This document shows, piece after piece, positions 17,396-26,650 of a stretch of 64,000 nt of DNA; position 1 is the first letter of the stretch; each line of letters begins with the position of its first letter. The stretch is from GCA-020343675 sp964462945. GTDB taxonomy: Bacteria; Planctomycetota; Phycisphaerae; Sedimentisphaerales; Anaerobacaceae. The notes under the pieces were generated by a model. The model was not told the origin of the DNA, made no database searches, and saw only the letters and a program-made list of their open reading frames with translations. The stretch is from assembly GCA_964462945.1 (NCBI GenBank), contig CAYWZW010000017.1, positions 12,702 through 76,701 on the forward strand, read 5' to 3'. The translations under genes were made by a program, and so were the position numbers.

Positions 17396-18364
17396 CTATT
17401 GAGCCAATTTTACAACCCTAAGCACAAATCGAACTGCTTTGAGCCTATACCAGTGCACCAATCTGCATATCCATAATGGCGAATAAAGCATGAGTAAACA
17501 CAAAAACCACCCCGGCCCTATTCCATAGTTCTTTCTATATTCGTTTAAAATACCTTTTGCGATACGACATTTTCCTTTTATGTAGAATTCTCTTGCATCC
17601 TTCAATCGTTGTCTTGACACATATAAACGTACTTGTCTCTTTGTCTCGATTGAAGCTTCGGCATCTTTTTCAATAGCATATAAGCTTTTTTCTAACGGGG
17701 AGTTGATTTCGGGTAATTCTAATAGGCAGGCATTATCTGGAAGGTCACAATGCAAAATAGCCTGAGGTTTATTAGAAAAAGCAATAGCAAAATATGTTGC
17801 TATTCTCATCCATAAATCCAAATCCTCGGCTCTCTTAGCTCCGATTCTAAATGTGCCTATTTTCTCAAAAACTTCTTTTCTCACAGCTACTGCGGAGCTA
17901 CAGACCAAAGAATATTTGGGTCTAAAATAATTTGGAATAACACCTTCCCACAGTTTTTTCCTGTATCCTTTTATCTTACGATTACGCTTGAGGTTGTTGC
18001 CCTTATCGAATTGGTATGCAGTAGCAAAAGCTCCTGCCTCCGGATACTTGTCTCTAAGTCTTATCACAGTTTCTAAGAATTCTGGCAACCATTCATCATC
18101 TGCATCCAAGAAGGCGATCAAATCCGCTCTGGCCTTGGCAATACCTCTGTTACGTGCTGCAGAAACGCCGCAATTTGGCTGAGTGATTAGTCTGATTCTA
18201 GGGTCATCAAATTGCTTAACAATTTTAGGACCGTTGTCTGTTGAGCCATCATTAATGACAATTAATTCAAAATCCTGAAACCTCTGGCTAAGAACCGATT
18301 CAATAGACCTTCCGACATACTTCTCTTTGTTGAAGAGAGGAATAACAACACTAACCTGTAAGAT
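17396..18364 (-). CDS. Family 2 glycosyltransferase lacking a canonical start codon
   Basis: The homologous GT2 sequence reads without interruption from about 18355 (VSVVIPLFNKEKYVGRSI, then LIVINDGSTD, SAARNRGIAKAR, AFLDADDEW) to the stop at 17396, roughly 320 residues. There is no ATG, GTG or TTG before the domain. In-frame codons back to a TGA at 18388 include only ATC (18364) and ACG (18376) as near-cognate starts. A start at TTG 18121 would delete the nucleotide-binding half. I give the ATC as the likely ancestral start, giving I/M-L-Q-V-S-V-V-I-P. The gene may be dead, use a rare start, or carry a sequence error. It is A+T-rich. Confidence 0.7.
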   Translation of the reverse strand: MLQVSVVIPLFNKEKYVGRSIESVLSQRFQDFELIVINDGSTDNGPKIVKQFDDPRIRLITQPNCGVSAARNRGIAKARADLIAFLDADDEWLPEFLETVIRLRDKYPEAGAFATAYQFDKGNNLKRNRKIKGYRKKLWEGVIPNYFRPKYSLVCSSAVAVRKEVFEKIGTFRIGAKRAEDLDLWMRIATYFAIAFSNKPQAILHCDLPDNACLLELPEINSPLEKSLYAIEKDAEASIETKRQVRLYVSRQRLKDAREFYIKGKCRIAKGILNEYRKNYGIGPGWFLCLLMLYSPLWICRLVHWYRLKAVRFVLRVVKLAQ

Positions 18365-18378
18365 ATCCGGAACCGTTT

Positions 18379-19596
18379 TTAATTCTCAAATATTTTTTTA
18401 AGTTGAATGCCCGCACCCCAAGCGAGGTTCTGAATGCCCGGTATGGTAAATTCTAGAGTTTTTCTAATCTGACTTTCCTGATGTAGAACCGTTGTGACTT
18501 TCTTCAGTATCCTTTCAGGATAGAAATCCTCAGGTCTCACTACAAAAAGCGTATGGCCAAAAAGCATTTTATTGATTCCATAGGCCTTGGCACTATATGC
18601 AAGACTCACCGTCGGCACAAAAGTTGAAAACGCGGCAATTGTAGCATGTGTTCTCGATGCAACCAGGCAAGCTAGTTTAGAAATTATACACTTGACCTGT
18701 GCCGCATTGAGATTACCGGGAAGCAGATATATATCGTTCTTAGATTTCAGTTTTTTGTAAATTTCATCCAGTAACCAATGGTCGTTACTATGGGGAGAAG
18801 TAACGTGCGGTATAAGAACTACTGACATCTGCAACTTGCTTCTCAGCCCTTCAACCAGATCAACGCCAATCTTAGTCAGAGCTTCACGGCTTTTACCAGG
18901 GATATGCCTAGCCATTAAAGGACTCAAATTAAGGCCGATAGCCTTCTGGGGCATTTCAAATTCCAACTGTTCGGAACTAATCGGTTCAGGCTCCATCAGG
19001 AACGCCGGATCTGCCATTAAGTAGACATTATCTTTAATCCCATTTGAGTGAAGATACTCAAATGATGTCTTCTCCCTGACAAAAATTAAGGTGACATTAT
19101 CCCTTAAGTGCCGATGTATTGCATCAGCAAATTTGGGCTTGCTGTCAAATGGTCCTATGGATGCCCCCCATATAATCTGAGGCCTTTTATGTTTTAATAC
19201 AAATTTATCCAGTCCCATGAAAAGCCAAGGAATTGAATAATCCAAAGTATAGTTATCCCCCCCCAAAGATAGTACAGCATCAGCCTTTCTTATATGTTCG
19301 GACAGAGATCTAAGATAAAGACGACAAGAAAGATCGTTATTTAGTCTTTTGAGAAGCTGCCAACAAATCCATTCAGGACTCCACCTCTTCGGCGGTTGAA
19401 CTGGCCTATGTATTATATCATTATCTGATTCGCTGTGCACCAGATGGTGTATTCCAGCCCCAAAGTTGGCATTGATAAAATTACAATCCCCGAAGGCTCT
19501 TCTTAGTATTTTGACCGTTCCCCTTACAATCGCTTCACAACCACGATTTGAATAGGGGCCATTGCCAACAAAAAGAAAGGTAATTCTATCTCGCAA
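18379..19596 (-). CDS. Polysaccharide pyruvyl transferase family protein
   Basis: A 405-aa GT-B-like protein of the CsaB/WcaK family. The N-terminal GNGPYSNRGCEAIVRGT is the family's donor-side motif. ADAVLSLGGDNYTLDYSIPW, IIWGASIGPF, FVREKTSFEYL and VASRTHATIAAFS (R-x-H motif) follow in the usual order. The family adds pyruvate ketals to sugars, using phosphoenolpyruvate. The TTG start at 19596 is backed by AAGGA six bases upstream. The gene overlaps the preceding FeS protein gene by 11 bases, so they are coupled. This pairing recurs in many exopolysaccharide clusters. Confidence 0.85.
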   Translation of the reverse strand: MRDRITFLFVGNGPYSNRGCEAIVRGTVKILRRAFGDCNFINANFGAGIHHLVHSESDNDIIHRPVQPPKRWSPEWICWQLLKRLNNDLSCRLYLRSLSEHIRKADAVLSLGGDNYTLDYSIPWLFMGLDKFVLKHKRPQIIWGASIGPFDSKPKFADAIHRHLRDNVTLIFVREKTSFEYLHSNGIKDNVYLMADPAFLMEPEPISSEQLEFEMPQKAIGLNLSPLMARHIPGKSREALTKIGVDLVEGLRSKLQMSVVLIPHVTSPHSNDHWLLDEIYKKLKSKNDIYLLPGNLNAAQVKCIISKLACLVASRTHATIAAFSTFVPTVSLAYSAKAYGINKMLFGHTLFVVRPEDFYPERILKKVTTVLHQESQIRKTLEFTIPGIQNLAWGAGIQLKKIFEN

Positions 19597-21019
19597 AACC
19601 GATCCTTTTTAAGACTCTGCCTGAAATTGCTCGGGGCAGTCTTGTTATGCTATGATATTTCTTTGCCCTAACAAGTGCGCGAAAAAGATCATTCATTCTT
19701 TCATTAAACACAGTAATATCTTTTCCCGATTCAATCCAGGCGCGAGGACTTCTTAATACTATGTCACTAACTAGCTCAACACTCCGCTTTCTGCCGAATT
19801 CAACGCTATCAGATAAGAGGTTTTTCCTTTTAAAACCGCATTGGCCCAGATCAATTCCTTGCCTTCCGGCCCTTATCTTCATTTCATCTCGCTTAACTCT
19901 AATCACTCCAATCTGGGACTTGATAACATCATTAATCTTGATTGGTCTAAGGCTTGCATCGTTGAATCCCGGATTCTGATAGCACTCAAAGATCTCAGAA
20001 TTTCGAACTAAGACTATGCTTGTACCTCTAAAATCCCTCTTGTATGCTGGCAACCAGGTGTCCATAAAGCACACATCGGCCAACTCGGCAAATATGTCGT
20101 CGCAAAAATTGCAGGCGTTGGGCGTAAAGTAGCGGTCTCGCCAGACTCGGTTCATACCCTCGGTCGAAAAGACTATGCCTTCGCTGGCTCGATTAGATCT
20201 ATCTCTACAGACCCACTTCATTCCAAAGTCTGAAGCTGGCCGGTTTGAATCCTTAATACGGAAAGTTACTCCGCTGAGAGAATATGGATCTCCGCCCCCC
20301 ATTGCGCAGATATATTCGACGAAAAATTTGCTTTTGGTCTGGCTACAGACCAAGCCCAATACGAACTTTATCCTGCGTTGAAGTTTTAGACTCAACTGCG
20401 TTGCCAGACGAATGGCTTTGCAAACACACGGCAGGCCGATAATTGCATATCGACCTTCGTGTTGGAGAATATGCCTGATAACCTCGCTTGTTTCAACAGG
20501 ATAATAACAGGAACGGGAACATCCGCGCACTTCCTCGGGAGTGTTACATATCTTAAATTTAAATAATTTTTCCGGGTCATCATTTGGCGATACGCAAGCA
20601 ACATGGTCAACAAGGTTGTCGGTCATTAGCTCCTCCAGTGTCCATGTTGCCACACCACCCGATGAACCATTTTTGCGGTGACTCTTAACATTGGAATACC
20701 CGACAAAGGCATCCATATAGTAACCCGTTTCCGGCGTATGTTTAATTCCACGTGTCCCGGCAAAAAGCTTCTTACCCAATGTGTCCTCGTTATCTTTGTT
20801 GCTATAGAACGGGCACACCCTCAAGCACAGGTCGCATTTTTCCCCGCATCTGTTACCGATTTGGAAAGCATTGTACTCCCCGAATCTGCTAAATTCGATC
20901 TTCAGATCTTCGCGTGGGCATATCGCGGCGCAAAGTCCGCAACCAATACAGAGATTCTTGCCGACAACCTCGGTACATACATTTTTATGACCTGTAATAT
21001 TATTCACTGTTTCGGACAT
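19586..21019 (-). CDS. F420-hydrogenase/dehydrogenase beta-subunit-like FeS protein
   Basis: A 477-aa protein. Two ferredoxin-type clusters lie at the N-terminus (CIGCGLCAAICPRE and CGEKCDLCLRVCPF). The FrhB_FdhB N- and C-terminal domains follow, with GSSGGVATW, GLPCVCKAIRLA and TPNACNFCDDIFAELAD. Relatives linked to polysaccharide clusters are thought to carry out a flavin- and FeS-dependent reduction coupled to pyruvyl transfer or sugar modification; F420 itself is not implied. It overlaps the flippase gene by 20 bases and the pyruvyl transferase gene by 11, showing tight translational coupling. Confidence 0.87.
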   Translation of the reverse strand: MSETVNNITGHKNVCTEVVGKNLCIGCGLCAAICPREDLKIEFSRFGEYNAFQIGNRCGEKCDLCLRVCPFYSNKDNEDTLGKKLFAGTRGIKHTPETGYYMDAFVGYSNVKSHRKNGSSGGVATWTLEELMTDNLVDHVACVSPNDDPEKLFKFKICNTPEEVRGCSRSCYYPVETSEVIRHILQHEGRYAIIGLPCVCKAIRLATQLSLKLQRRIKFVLGLVCSQTKSKFFVEYICAMGGGDPYSLSGVTFRIKDSNRPASDFGMKWVCRDRSNRASEGIVFSTEGMNRVWRDRYFTPNACNFCDDIFAELADVCFMDTWLPAYKRDFRGTSIVLVRNSEIFECYQNPGFNDASLRPIKINDVIKSQIGVIRVKRDEMKIRAGRQGIDLGQCGFKRKNLLSDSVEFGRKRSVELVSDIVLRSPRAWIESGKDITVFNERMNDLFRALVRAKKYHSITRLPRAISGRVLKRIGFAR

Positions 21020-22349
21020 GCAGAATCATAGCTGCCCCGTATAACCCCATGGATATACTATGCGCAATTAGAAGCGATATCGCCGCGCCTATTCCCCCTA
21101 ACTTCGGAATCAACAAAAGGCATAACAAAACACTTAGAATACCGCCTGCCATAACACTAGCAAAATAAAGTTTTTCCATTCGGGCGGAGACAATGTAATG
21201 TGAGGCGACAAGACCAAGAGAAAAACACATGACGTATATTCCGAGAATTCGCAAGGTTCCTGCCGCTGAGGCATACTCAGGACGGAATAGAGTTCTCAGG
21301 ATTAGTCCCGGGCAAAGCAGAGAACTGACAGCAATTGGAGAAGCGGCGGCAAACATCACGGCAGAATATTTCACCACGAACCTTCTGCGTGTATTTTTGT
21401 CCGTTCCTTCTCGGGTGATTCTGGCAGTTGCCGGTCCGCCGATCCTTGCTACCTGGTTCAATAGGAGCGTTGCAATCGCAACTATTTGCCAGGCCGCTGC
21501 ATATCCGCCAAGTTCGGCATTCCCCTTGTAAGATTTTAACACAAGTTGATTTAAGACACCGAAGGACAGACAACCTATGCTGGCCGCCCATACTAAAAGA
21601 TTGTCGTATCCAAGCTTGATAGCTCCCTTTGCCACAGACTCTTTTGCCTTATGAAATTCGATTCGCTTAAACGCCCATCGTTGCTGCATGAACAGGTACA
21701 GAGCCGCGGATAATATGGTCCCGGCGCCAATCAGGCCGATGCTCAGTTCGTCCGGAACGAACAACACCACAATCCAGATGAGCGCATAATAACAGAATCT
21801 CTGTATCAGATTATAAATTGCGTCACGTGACATTTCATACCAACTGTCATACACGCCACGCAAGTCCAATGCCATCAGGGAGGTGCCAAATACTACGGCA
21901 ATCACGCCCCAGGTAAGCTCATTATCGCCGAAAAGCAACTTCCATATTATCAGCGCGAGTGTTATCAGGATCAGAAGAAAACCTCGCAATACGAGACTTC
22001 CTACAACTAATTTGGCAAAGCGGCTGGGGCAATGGACGAGGTCACGCACAAAAGTCCGCTCCAGCCCGAAACGGACTACGACTGCTCCATAGCATCCCAA
22101 TGCCAGCGCATATGCGAATAGACCAAAACCTTCCTTTCCCAAGGTATTCGCAATTTTTACTGTCGTTAGAAAGCCAAGACCGGCGATAAGAAAATTCACA
22201 AAAACCAAGACAGACAGGTTCTTGACGTGCTTCCTTTGAGAAATGACAAGCGCCCACAATCTGCCGGACAAATCCGGTTTCAAGAGCGGCCACTGCTCGG
22301 GGATCGTTTCGAAGTCTTCCGTGTCTATCGTGTCAATTTTAGGTGGCAT
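21000..22349 (-). CDS. Wzx-like polysaccharide flippase (MOP family)
   Basis: A 449-aa protein with about twelve to fourteen TM helices and the MOP-superfamily layout: LVFVNFLIAGLGFLTTVKIA first helix, then TLGKEGFGLFAYAL, the common G-x-x-x-F/Y-G motif after TM1. It should flip undecaprenyl-linked repeat units to the periplasm. A soluble N-terminal tail of about 35 residues is present. The RBS-like AGGAT precedes the ATG. It is the first of a string of overlapping genes. Confidence 0.85.
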   Translation of the reverse strand: MPPKIDTIDTEDFETIPEQWPLLKPDLSGRLWALVISQRKHVKNLSVLVFVNFLIAGLGFLTTVKIANTLGKEGFGLFAYALALGCYGAVVVRFGLERTFVRDLVHCPSRFAKLVVGSLVLRGFLLILITLALIIWKLLFGDNELTWGVIAVVFGTSLMALDLRGVYDSWYEMSRDAIYNLIQRFCYYALIWIVVLFVPDELSIGLIGAGTILSAALYLFMQQRWAFKRIEFHKAKESVAKGAIKLGYDNLLVWAASIGCLSFGVLNQLVLKSYKGNAELGGYAAAWQIVAIATLLLNQVARIGGPATARITREGTDKNTRRRFVVKYSAVMFAAASPIAVSSLLCPGLILRTLFRPEYASAAGTLRILGIYVMCFSLGLVASHYIVSARMEKLYFASVMAGGILSVLLCLLLIPKLGGIGAAISLLIAHSISMGLYGAAMILHVRNSE

Positions 22350-22680
22350 ATTTTATCCTGCCGGCAGCCAGGAATTGCCAGTTACCGTTCAGAGTCTGTG
22401 AGTCAGGATTTGAGGCCAAAGAATAAGTCCTGCGCCGGGAAGCCGGGGCCGGCTGCTCGCTTCTATTGGCTACGGCTCTCCATAACTGCATTCGGCGGCT
22501 CGCGGTCATAGGTCATAGTAGAAAAGTAAGTTTTCTCAGACTCCGTCCCCGTGGGTCGCAGCCAGCCTTTTTCCAGAAGGTACACAAGGCAAGAATTGGC
22601 CGCAATCCTTAAGGCCCCCTTTTCGCTAATGGACCAACAGGCACAAACGGTCAGTCCGTTTGTCTATGAATAAGAAGACT
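22350..22680. other. Intergenic region within the polysaccharide locus
   Basis: About 330 bases between the Wzz-like gene and the flippase gene, both on the minus strand. No open frame with protein-like composition was seen. It may hold a secondary promoter for the flippase gene, but I see no convincing -35/-10 pair. Confidence 0.4.
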
Positions 22681-23880
22681 TCACGAACCCGGGCCCCCGC
22701 TCTTTCGGACGGCCTCTAATAAGAAGGCCCCAAACGTTGTTATCATCAGCAACGCGACGAACACAATTACGGTTTTCTTCAGACTACCCTTCGGAACCGA
22801 GTATATCCTGGGTTCTTCCACGATGGGGGTATTGGCAGATATGGCGTTTTCTATCTTCTTAATGTACGCATTCAAATAGTGCATCAATTCTTCTTCGCCC
22901 TGGTATTCGCCCACCAGACCGGTCGCAAACAAGCGAAAATCACTGATGCCGTAATATGAAGATGTCTTGTTCTTTATCTGGTCAAGTAACTTCTCATTCA
23001 GGGTCAATAAGTCCTTGTAATAATCATATTTTCTCTGATTTGCCGTAATGGTCTCTTCGATGCTGATTATGTTCGCACCGGCGGCTTGTATCTGGTAAGC
23101 CAGAGGCAGATATTCCCTGTCTTCACTTATGTTGTTGAACTGCAAGATGATACCGCCCGGGATCGTATTTGAGTCGGCAGGCCTCAAGTTCTTCAATTTT
23201 GCCGAAATCGCCCTTTTTCTCTCCAGCTCAAGCTCCAAACTGAATTTGCCTTCCTCGATAGCAGCCATTTCAGTCTTGAGCGCAGCGATATTACCGCTCA
23301 ATTCCTGCTTGACGGAGTATATTGGCAGGACCCGTTCAAAGTTGTCCCTCACAATCGAAGATATTTTCTGCATGTCTTCGCGGGGCCCGCCAACCACGGT
23401 CATGGTCAACAAGGAGTCAGAAATCTCCAGTTGAATCTTGGCTTGCGATAATCCCTGTGCATATCCGCCAAATCCATTCTCTCTCAGCTTGTTGGCGAGC
23501 TTATCCAGATTCTCTGTACCGTAAAACCTGTCCAGCAGTATTCGACGTTCTTTTTCAGACAACTCGTCTTTCCCCGATATGGCCGCCAGTCCATCTGAAT
23601 TCTCTGCACCGGCGCGCTGGCTGAGCGGCACTTTCGAGTCTTTTTCATCGCGAGTGATATCGTAGGTATAGGCCGCCCTGTAATTGCTCGGCGAAAAGGA
23701 AAATCCCAGGTAAACAAGCAGTGACGGCAGCAGCGTGCCAAGCGCAATCAAGTATTTCCGTCTCCAAACGACTTTGAGATACTCCGTTAGGTCTATTTCG
23801 TCCTCGGAAGTATTGGGTTTGCCCTTGGGATTCCTGGAAACCGGCTGGCTATTTGGAATGTCGCTATGTGAACTTGCCAT
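22681..23880 (-). CDS. Wzz-like chain-length determinant protein
   Basis: A 399-aa protein. A short cytoplasmic tail holds DEIDLTEYLKVVWRRKYLIA, the Wzz family entry motif, leading into TM1 (ALGTLLPSLLVYLGF). A periplasmic region rich in coiled coil spans residues 70-360, and TM2 (VIVFVALLMITTFGAFLLEA) lies near the C-terminus. No kinase domain follows, so it is a stand-alone co-polymerase that sets glycan length. The start at 23880 has GGAAGGAG eight bases upstream; a TTG 13 codons earlier lacks one. It is the first gene after the 24037-24065 promoter. Confidence 0.85.
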   Translation of the reverse strand: MASSHSDIPNSQPVSRNPKGKPNTSEDEIDLTEYLKVVWRRKYLIALGTLLPSLLVYLGFSFSPSNYRAAYTYDITRDEKDSKVPLSQRAGAENSDGLAAISGKDELSEKERRILLDRFYGTENLDKLANKLRENGFGGYAQGLSQAKIQLEISDSLLTMTVVGGPREDMQKISSIVRDNFERVLPIYSVKQELSGNIAALKTEMAAIEEGKFSLELELERKRAISAKLKNLRPADSNTIPGGIILQFNNISEDREYLPLAYQIQAAGANIISIEETITANQRKYDYYKDLLTLNEKLLDQIKNKTSSYYGISDFRLFATGLVGEYQGEEELMHYLNAYIKKIENAISANTPIVEEPRIYSVPKGSLKKTVIVFVALLMITTFGAFLLEAVRKSGGPGS

Positions 23881-24036
23881 CCTCTTAGGCTCCTTCCGAA
23901 ATTTGAAAAGAATCTTCAAGACCCCAAAGCAACAAGCAAATAGGGCATTAGTACTCGTCCCTGTTTTTCCACCAACTTACTCGCGTATCATTCCGGATTA
24001 TTACCGACAGTTCCACGCGCCTGCACTTGACTTTGG

Positions 24037-24065
24037 ATGATAACGCGGCCACAATCGGCGGTCAA
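24037..24065 (-). promoter_or_regulatory. Promoter of the exopolysaccharide operon
   Basis: On the minus strand: TTGACC (24060-24065), a 17-bp spacer and TATCAT (24037-24042). It predicts a leader of about 150 bases before the Wzz-like gene. It lies in the 23881-24194 gap, which has no other feature. Confidence 0.55.
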
Positions 24066-24194
24066 GCCTTTTCCAGAGGCCATACAGGGCACCTACACCA
24101 ATCCGGACAAGGGTCATGGGAGTCGTTCCGGCAAAATAGACGGCCGTGCTATTTGCCAACAATCTGTTGTTGACGGCTCCCTACCGGCGAGGCA

Positions 24195-24719
24195 TCAGCA
24201 CGTGCGGAGCGAATCGTGGACGCCCCTGTAGGCATGTAACAGCACGGGCGTGACTTTGCAGTCTCGGCACGCCCAATGAAACAGGACCTTCTGCTCCTCG
24301 TCCGTCAGGTTGTTTGGGGCGTATGGTTTGTGGATATACTGCTCTACGCAACAAGATGGATAACCGAAGAGAAAACCCTCGAACCGCTGGGTCCGGGCGG
24401 ATTTATCTATCGGCGTGTTTCCGAAGGCTTGTTCGTACAACTGAATGTAGGCCGGCGTCCGGCTGAAAACAGTCTCAACAACCTCCTTGCCGGTCTTGAC
24501 TGTCCGCCGGATCTGTTTTGTCAACAGGCCCATCTCCTGCAACAGTCCAAGCCCGGCGCCATCTAAAGACTTTTCCCATCGGCTTAAGGGCTTGAGCCCC
24601 TCACAGGTAAGCAGCACAAGGTATGCCAATTCGAAGTCGATCTCTTTAAGAGCGCGGAGGTGGTTTTGAAATTCGGATGAGTCCGGACGCAGATTGCCGC
24701 CGCACCGCTGATCGCCCAT
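24195..24719 (-). CDS. Cysteine-pair protein of unknown function, coupled to the CDICG repeat protein
   Basis: A 174-aa cytoplasmic-type protein with no signal peptide. The first ~110 residues are helical (FELAYLVLLTCEGLKPLSRW). The C-terminal third carries FLFGYPSCCVEQYIHKPYAP, then HWACRDC and VLLHAYRGVHD. The Y-P-x-C-C-V and C-x-x-C elements suggest a metal- or cofactor-binding site. The pattern recalls DUF483-like proteins, but I am not certain. Its ATG starts one base after the stop of the upstream secreted repeat protein, so the two are translationally coupled and probably act in one pathway. A longer ORF starting at 24773 overlaps that gene and is rejected. Confidence 0.6.
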   Translation of the reverse strand: MGDQRCGGNLRPDSSEFQNHLRALKEIDFELAYLVLLTCEGLKPLSRWEKSLDGAGLGLLQEMGLLTKQIRRTVKTGKEVVETVFSRTPAYIQLYEQAFGNTPIDKSARTQRFEGFLFGYPSCCVEQYIHKPYAPNNLTDEEQKVLFHWACRDCKVTPVLLHAYRGVHDSLRTC

Positions 24720-24720
24720 C

Positions 24721-25905
24721 TCATTGGCCCCGGCTGGTCTCGGCATCCTGAAGCCACCGCTCGATGAATTCAAGAAAGTCGGCAGAATCGACCCGGCAGT
24801 CTCTATTCAAGTCCGAGGGAAGATAGATCGTCCCCAGATCGCCGCACCGGCGCGGCATTTCCAGAATCTTCACCAAAAGGGCCACGTCCATTCTGCCCTT
24901 TCCGTGAACGTCACCCGCGTAGCTGAAAGAGCCGTGCCCCATATAATGCAGCGTCAGGACAGGCACGTCGATAGAAAGGCCCAGCTTGAGATTTGTGAGC
25001 CGCCAGTATCCCATGTTGACGGTCGTGCCGCAGATATCACAGTATTCAAGACCTCGCTGCAGGAAGCTCAGCTTGTACAATGCCTGTACTTCGGGTCCAT
25101 TCGGATCGAAGACGGGCAGAGAATCTATCGCCTGTGCGCATTGACCGGCAAGCTCGATGCCGTCGGCGGTCAGGTCGTCGTCCTGATCGGCGTCGTAAAG
25201 ATTGTAGCCCGCGGCCAGCTCTTCGGTGTCCTTCAATAGATCGCCGTCGAGGTCGCCGCCGTCAAGCGGCAGCCGATGGTCGTTCGGGTCCTGTGGATAC
25301 CGCATCTCGACCACCCGCAGCAATCGGGCAACATCGACCCTGCCGTGATGAACGTTGCCGAAGCAATCGAACGAGCCGTGCTCCATGTAGTGCAATGCCA
25401 GATCGGGCAGGACCGCCCCATCCAGAGGGTCGTTGGGGTCGGGATACTGCAATTCGACGCGGGGGTTGAAAATCTCCACGCCGCCCATATTCACCTTCTG
25501 GCCGCAAATATCGCACAGCTCGCTGCCGAACAGCACACGCTGTACTTTATACGGCCCGTATGGTATCGGCATCATCGTTCCAGGAACATAGAGATACAGT
25601 TTGTCGATGACAGCGGCACAGTGCTGCGCCAGCTCGACCCCGTCAGAAAGCGCATTGCGATTCTGGTCGGAATTGAAGGCAAGGTAGCCAATTGCCGTTT
25701 CTTCAGCGCCGGCAAGCAAGTCGGCATCCGCATCCTGACTGACGGGCAGTTGGTGTCTATCCGGCTTGGTCGCACCGAGGCCCTTCGTCAGATTCGTGCC
25801 AACCCCGAGCGTAATGACTGCCGCCGCGCCGGCTGCGATAGCCCGCTGCCTGAACTTGCTGCATTTGCGAGTTTGTCTCTGACGCGCTCTTCTCAATCTT
25901 CTCAT
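24721..25905 (-). CDS. Secreted calcium-type repeat protein with two CDICG-VNMG modules and dockerin-like end
   Basis: A 394-aa protein. An N-terminal Arg-rich region and hydrophobic stretch (AIAAGAAAVITLGVG) act as an export signal. Then comes a repeated unit, twice: an Asp-rich thrombospondin-3-like calcium segment (DADADLLAGAEETAIGYLAF; DGDLLKDTEELAAGYNLYDA), then CDICGQKVNMG / CDICGTTVNMG, then LHYMEHGSFDCFGNVHHGR / LHYMGHGSFSYAGDVHGKGR and a DVA-x-LL motif. The C-terminus is a single dockerin-like EF-hand (DLNRDCRVDSADFLEFIERW). The start is fixed by GGAGGAAAT directly before ATG 25905. The paired Cys-x-x-Cys and His-Tyr-Met motifs suggest metal binding. Function unknown. Confidence 0.7.
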   Translation of the reverse strand: MRRLRRARQRQTRKCSKFRQRAIAAGAAAVITLGVGTNLTKGLGATKPDRHQLPVSQDADADLLAGAEETAIGYLAFNSDQNRNALSDGVELAQHCAAVIDKLYLYVPGTMMPIPYGPYKVQRVLFGSELCDICGQKVNMGGVEIFNPRVELQYPDPNDPLDGAVLPDLALHYMEHGSFDCFGNVHHGRVDVARLLRVVEMRYPQDPNDHRLPLDGGDLDGDLLKDTEELAAGYNLYDADQDDDLTADGIELAGQCAQAIDSLPVFDPNGPEVQALYKLSFLQRGLEYCDICGTTVNMGYWRLTNLKLGLSIDVPVLTLHYMGHGSFSYAGDVHGKGRMDVALLVKILEMPRRCGDLGTIYLPSDLNRDCRVDSADFLEFIERWLQDAETSRGQ

Positions 25906-25954
25906 ATTTCCTCCAGCCCAAAATCCGGCTGCGCTCGACCGATATTCCTCCTTG

Positions 25955-25984
25955 ATTATACCAAATCCATCGCGTTTTCGTCCA
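25955..25984 (-). promoter_or_regulatory. Promoter of the CDICG repeat operon
   Basis: On the minus strand: TGGACG (25979-25984), 18-bp spacer and a perfect TATAAT (25955-25960). It leaves a leader of about 43 bases before the ATG at 25905. The 25985-26476 stretch upstream has no convincing gene; a 110-codon plus-strand ORF there looks random. Confidence 0.5.
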
Positions 25985-26476
25985 GAAATATCACGCCCAT
26001 CCGGCGTGTGAAAAAGGCCGAGCCAATTCGAGGCCCGCCTTTTTCTTAACCAAGGTAATCCCATACAGCTAATTGCCGGAGATCCTTTTCTTGACACCCT
26101 TTCGCCTTCTAAAGAATCAAGCTATGCACGGCTCGAACACATGACCGGTCGCACTTCTGCAATTATAGAACGGCTTGATGAGACTTCGTTTACAAAAAAA
26201 CAAACGTTCATGTCAGACGGGAAAATTTCGCATTTTTTCGGGCCTGGATTCGCCAATGCCCAGGGTGGTTTTATTGGACAGTTAGATTACAGGCGAGGTT
26301 GTTCACTGGACGTGCTCTATATGTGGTGGTGTCTTCGGGATGGACTCCATTGTGTGGTGGTTTGGTTATGGGGCGTTGATTTGCCTACTGCCTGGTTGAC
26401 TCAAGAAAAGATGTTTGGCCTGTCGATATTCGGTAGGTTGCCAAGGATTTCTACCCGTTTTGAAGGACGTTGACGT

Positions 26477-26626
26477 ATGACGAAAAGGGAGCTGATCGAC
26501 TACATCTGCAAAATCAACAAGACCGCTAAGCCGGAATTTCTCGCCGGTTTCGCAGAAGAAGAACTGAACGCCTACCTTGAACACCTCATGGAGCTGGATT
26601 TGGAAGAATTGGCTGTCTGCAGTTGA
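26477..26626 (+). CDS. Small 49-aa acidic protein
   Basis: The ATG at 26477 opens a 49-codon frame (begins MTKRELIDYICKINKTAKPE, ends LEELAVCS) with GAAGG ten bases upstream. The sequence is well-formed and amphipathic: a basic helix, an F-L-A-G-F turn and the acidic helix EEELNAYLEHLMELDLEEL. I have seen short proteins of this style (F-L-x-x-F-x-x-x-x-L-x-x-Y-L-x-H-L) in planctomycete genomes. No function is known. It stands alone between the minus-strand operons. Confidence 0.55.
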   Translation: MTKRELIDYICKINKTAKPEFLAGFAEEELNAYLEHLMELDLEELAVCS

Positions 26627-26650
26627 CGCCTTGCACACCGGCTGCGGGGC

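Noticed and set aside
26141..26473. 110-codon plus-strand ORF
   Set aside because: Trp- and Cys-rich random-looking translation with no ribosome binding site; it ends just before the better-supported 49-aa gene.
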